This document shows, one piece after another, positions 4,813 to 6,387 of a DNA stretch of 6,387 nt (positions are counted from its first letter, which is position 1; each line of letters opens with the position of its first letter). Source of the DNA: Fimenecus stercoravium (lineage in GTDB: Bacteria > Bacillota > Clostridia > Oscillospirales > Acutalibacteraceae); the NCBI GenBank assembly GCA_018711545.1, contig DVIC01000089.1:1-6387 (forward strand). The letters are read 5' to 3'. The notes beneath the pieces are model-generated. The model had not been told where the DNA came from and ran no database searches. It saw only the letters and a program-made list of their open reading frames with translations. Both the position numbers and the translations under genes were made by a program.

Positions 4813-6387
4813 TTACTTTTCCATGGTCAACTCAACCTCGCCGTCCTTGAGCGTCAGGCGGATCGCGCGGATCGGCTCTTCGCTGTGCTCCACAAGATAG
4901 GTGGAAAGCTTATCCTCCACGTTGCGCCGCAGCACATTGCGCAAATCACGCGCGCCGCGGACGTTGCCGTCCATTTTGGAGACCAGCAGCGCAGGAAGAT
5001 CGTCCGTAAAGGAAAGCGTGATGCCCTTGTCCTGCAAAGCTTCCTGCAATTCACCAAGCATAAGAACGGCGATCTGCCGGTAGTTTTCCTCGGTCAATTC
5101 GTTGAACACTACGATCTCATCCACGCGCCCTAAAAATTCGGGTCGCAGGAATTCGCGCAGCGCCTTGATGGCATGTTCCTTTTTGACGTCGCCCGCTTCC
5201 TTGCCGAAGCCCATAGCGCCCGCCTGCCGCTCACTGCCCGCATTCGAGGTCATAAGGATAACGGTGTTTGCAAAACTGACCGTACGCCCGTGGGCGTCGT
5301 TGGTCTTGCCCTCATCGAGAATTTGCAGCAGGATGTTCATGACATCCGGGTGCGCTTTTTCGATCTCATCAAACAAAATGATGGAATAGGGTTTCCGGCG
5401 CACCTTTTCGGTAAGCTGCCCTGCCTCATCATAGCCGACGTAGCCGGGCGGCGAGCCGATAAGCCGCGATACCGAATGCTTTTCCATAAATTCCGACATA
5501 TCCAGGCGAATGAGCGTTTCCGGCGTATCAAACAATTCACGGGAAAGCAGCTTAACAAGCTCGGTTTTGCCCACGCCCGTGGGGCCCACGAAAATAAAGG
5601 ATGCCGGGCGCTTTTGCACCGAAAGCTGGATGCGGCTGCGGCGGATCGCCGCAGAGACGAGGTCGACCGCCTCATCCTGCCCGACAAGATGTGCTTTCAG
5701 GCGATCCTCCATGCCGATCAGGCGTTTGACGTCGCCCTCCACGATCTTGGTCGTCGGAATGCCCGTCCAAAGGTTGATGACGCGCGCCAAGTCCTCCTCG
5801 GTCACAAAATTGTCGCTTGCCTTTTCGCGCAGGGCGGGTTCTTTCTGTTCGCAGGCAAGAAGTTCGGAACGCACAAGCGCGAGCGCGGCGTAGCTTTCGT
5901 TTTTCTTCTTTTCGTCATTTTCGGTCTCCGCCGTAGTGACGAGCTCCTCTTCGCGGGATTGCAGCTCCGTTTTATGGCGCAAAAACAGCTCGTAATCGCT
6001 GATTGCCTTATTGCGGAGGTTCGCACAGGTACACGCTTCGTCCAACAGGTCGATCGCCTTATCGGGCAGGAAGCGGTCGGTGATATAGCGCTCGGAGAGC
6101 GTCACCGCCTTATGCACGAGCGAATCGGAAATGCGCACGCGGTGGTAATTTTCGTAATAGCTTTTGATCCCTAAAAGGATCTGATAGGCGTCCTCTACGG
6201 ACGGTTCCTCGACCTTGACGGGCTGGAAACGGCGTTCCAGCGCGGCGTCCTTTTCAATGTTTTGGCGATATTCATTGAATGTAGTCGCGCCGATGACCTG
6301 GATCTCGCCACGGGAAAGCGCAGGCTTCAAAATATTTGCCGCGTTCATCGTGCCCTCGGCATCGCCCGTGCCGACAAGGTTGTGCAC
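4813..6387 (-). CDS. clpC: ClpC-like AAA+ unfoldase, N-terminally truncated by the window edge
   Basis: An ATP-dependent protein unfoldase that feeds substrates to the ClpP protease in the cytoplasm. 524 C-terminal residues are present; the frame runs through the right edge, so the first codon (GTG, encoding Val inside the protein) is not a true start. The N-domain and first Walker A and B motifs are outside. Seen here: the rest of D1 with GATT (33-36) and the arginine-finger segment ALERRF (49-54); a linker of about 60 residues predicted as coiled coil (about 128-190); D2 with Walker A GPTGVGKT (268-275), pore loop GYVGYDE (315-321), Walker B ILFDEIEKAHPD (337-348), sensor 1 TSNAG (380-384), arginine finger R421 and sensor 2 GAR (478-480). 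The linker is far shorter than the long M-domain of ClpB, and MGF at 392-394 sits where ClpC, ClpA and ClpX carry the ClpP-docking loop. Both points favour a protease partner over the ClpB disaggregase. ClpE is an alternative; its N-terminal zinc finger would be outside the window. Confidence 0.93.
   Translation of the reverse strand: MHNLVGTGDAEGTMNAANILKPALSRGEIQVIGATTFNEYRQNIEKDAALERRFQPVKVEEPSVEDAYQILLGIKSYYENYHRVRISDSLVHKAVTLSERYITDRFLPDKAIDLLDEACTCANLRNKAISDYELFLRHKTELQSREEELVTTAETENDEKKKNESYAALALVRSELLACEQKEPALREKASDNFVTEEDLARVINLWTGIPTTKIVEGDVKRLIGMEDRLKAHLVGQDEAVDLVSAAIRRSRIQLSVQKRPASFIFVGPTGVGKTELVKLLSRELFDTPETLIRLDMSEFMEKHSVSRLIGSPPGYVGYDEAGQLTEKVRRKPYSIILFDEIEKAHPDVMNILLQILDEGKTNDAHGRTVSFANTVILMTSNAGSERQAGAMGFGKEAGDVKKEHAIKALREFLRPEFLGRVDEIVVFNELTEENYRQIAVLMLGELQEALQDKGITLSFTDDLPALLVSKMDGNVRGARDLRNVLRRNVEDKLSTYLVEHSEEPIRAIRLTLKDGEVELTMEK

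Noticed and set aside
5173..6174. Long plus-strand open frame (333 codons) opposite the clp gene
   Set aside because: It is antisense to strongly conserved AAA+ motifs, has Arg/His-rich low-quality composition typical of a shadow frame, and no convincing ribosome binding site or family motif was seen.
1..6387. CRISPR array, tRNA, rRNA, insertion sequence or prophage attachment site
   Set aside because: No regularly spaced repeats, cloverleaf pattern, transposase or integrase frame, or flanking direct repeats were seen.

Overview
The window looks like a chromosomal segment of a moderately GC-rich Gram-positive bacterium, most likely a member of the Clostridia (Oscillospirales or Christensenellales-like). 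This is inferred from strong AGGAGG-type ribosome binding sites, near-consensus sigma-A promoters with 17-base spacers, TTG and GTG starts, compact factor-independent terminators, a NPAGSAKDR-type cysteine synthase and a ClpC-type ATPase. The taxonomy is an inference; no marker gene is present.

Layout, left to right. (1) Positions 1-743, minus strand: a cysteine synthase (cysK) cut off by the left edge, with about 60 C-terminal residues missing. (2) Positions 744-954: a divergent promoter region serving cysK to the left and a transporter to the right. (3) Positions 955-2469, plus strand: a MelB-like GPH (glycoside-pentoside-hexuronide:cation symporter) family transporter, closed by a strong terminator at 2492-2519. 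(4) Positions 2540-4749, plus strand: a second transcription unit with its own promoter. It encodes a paralogous GPH transporter, best started at TTG 2602, and a histidine-phosphatase superfamily protein whose GTG start abuts the transporter's stop codon. (5) Positions 4770-4796: a large hairpin between convergent genes, probably terminating both sides. (6) Positions 4813-6387, minus strand: the C-terminal part (524 residues) of a ClpC-like AAA+ unfoldase, cut off by the right edge just after the Walker B motif of its first ATPase domain.

How the genes work together. The central part is a carbohydrate-uptake locus with two tandem cation-coupled transporters and no glycosidase or regulator gene inside the window. 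Both transporters keep the MelB cation-site residues. They differ at the position of the key sugar-contacting aspartate (Asn in the first, Asp in the second), which suggests different substrates. The phosphatase is probably translated together with the second transporter. The flanking cysK and clp genes are housekeeping functions with separate transcription.

Nothing here amounts to a clearly new system. The more interesting points are the start-site correction for the second transporter, a repeated CAGATCG(G)TCTGCA element on either side of the cysK promoter, a CGGTTGAC sequence shared by all three promoters, and the transporter-phosphatase pairing.
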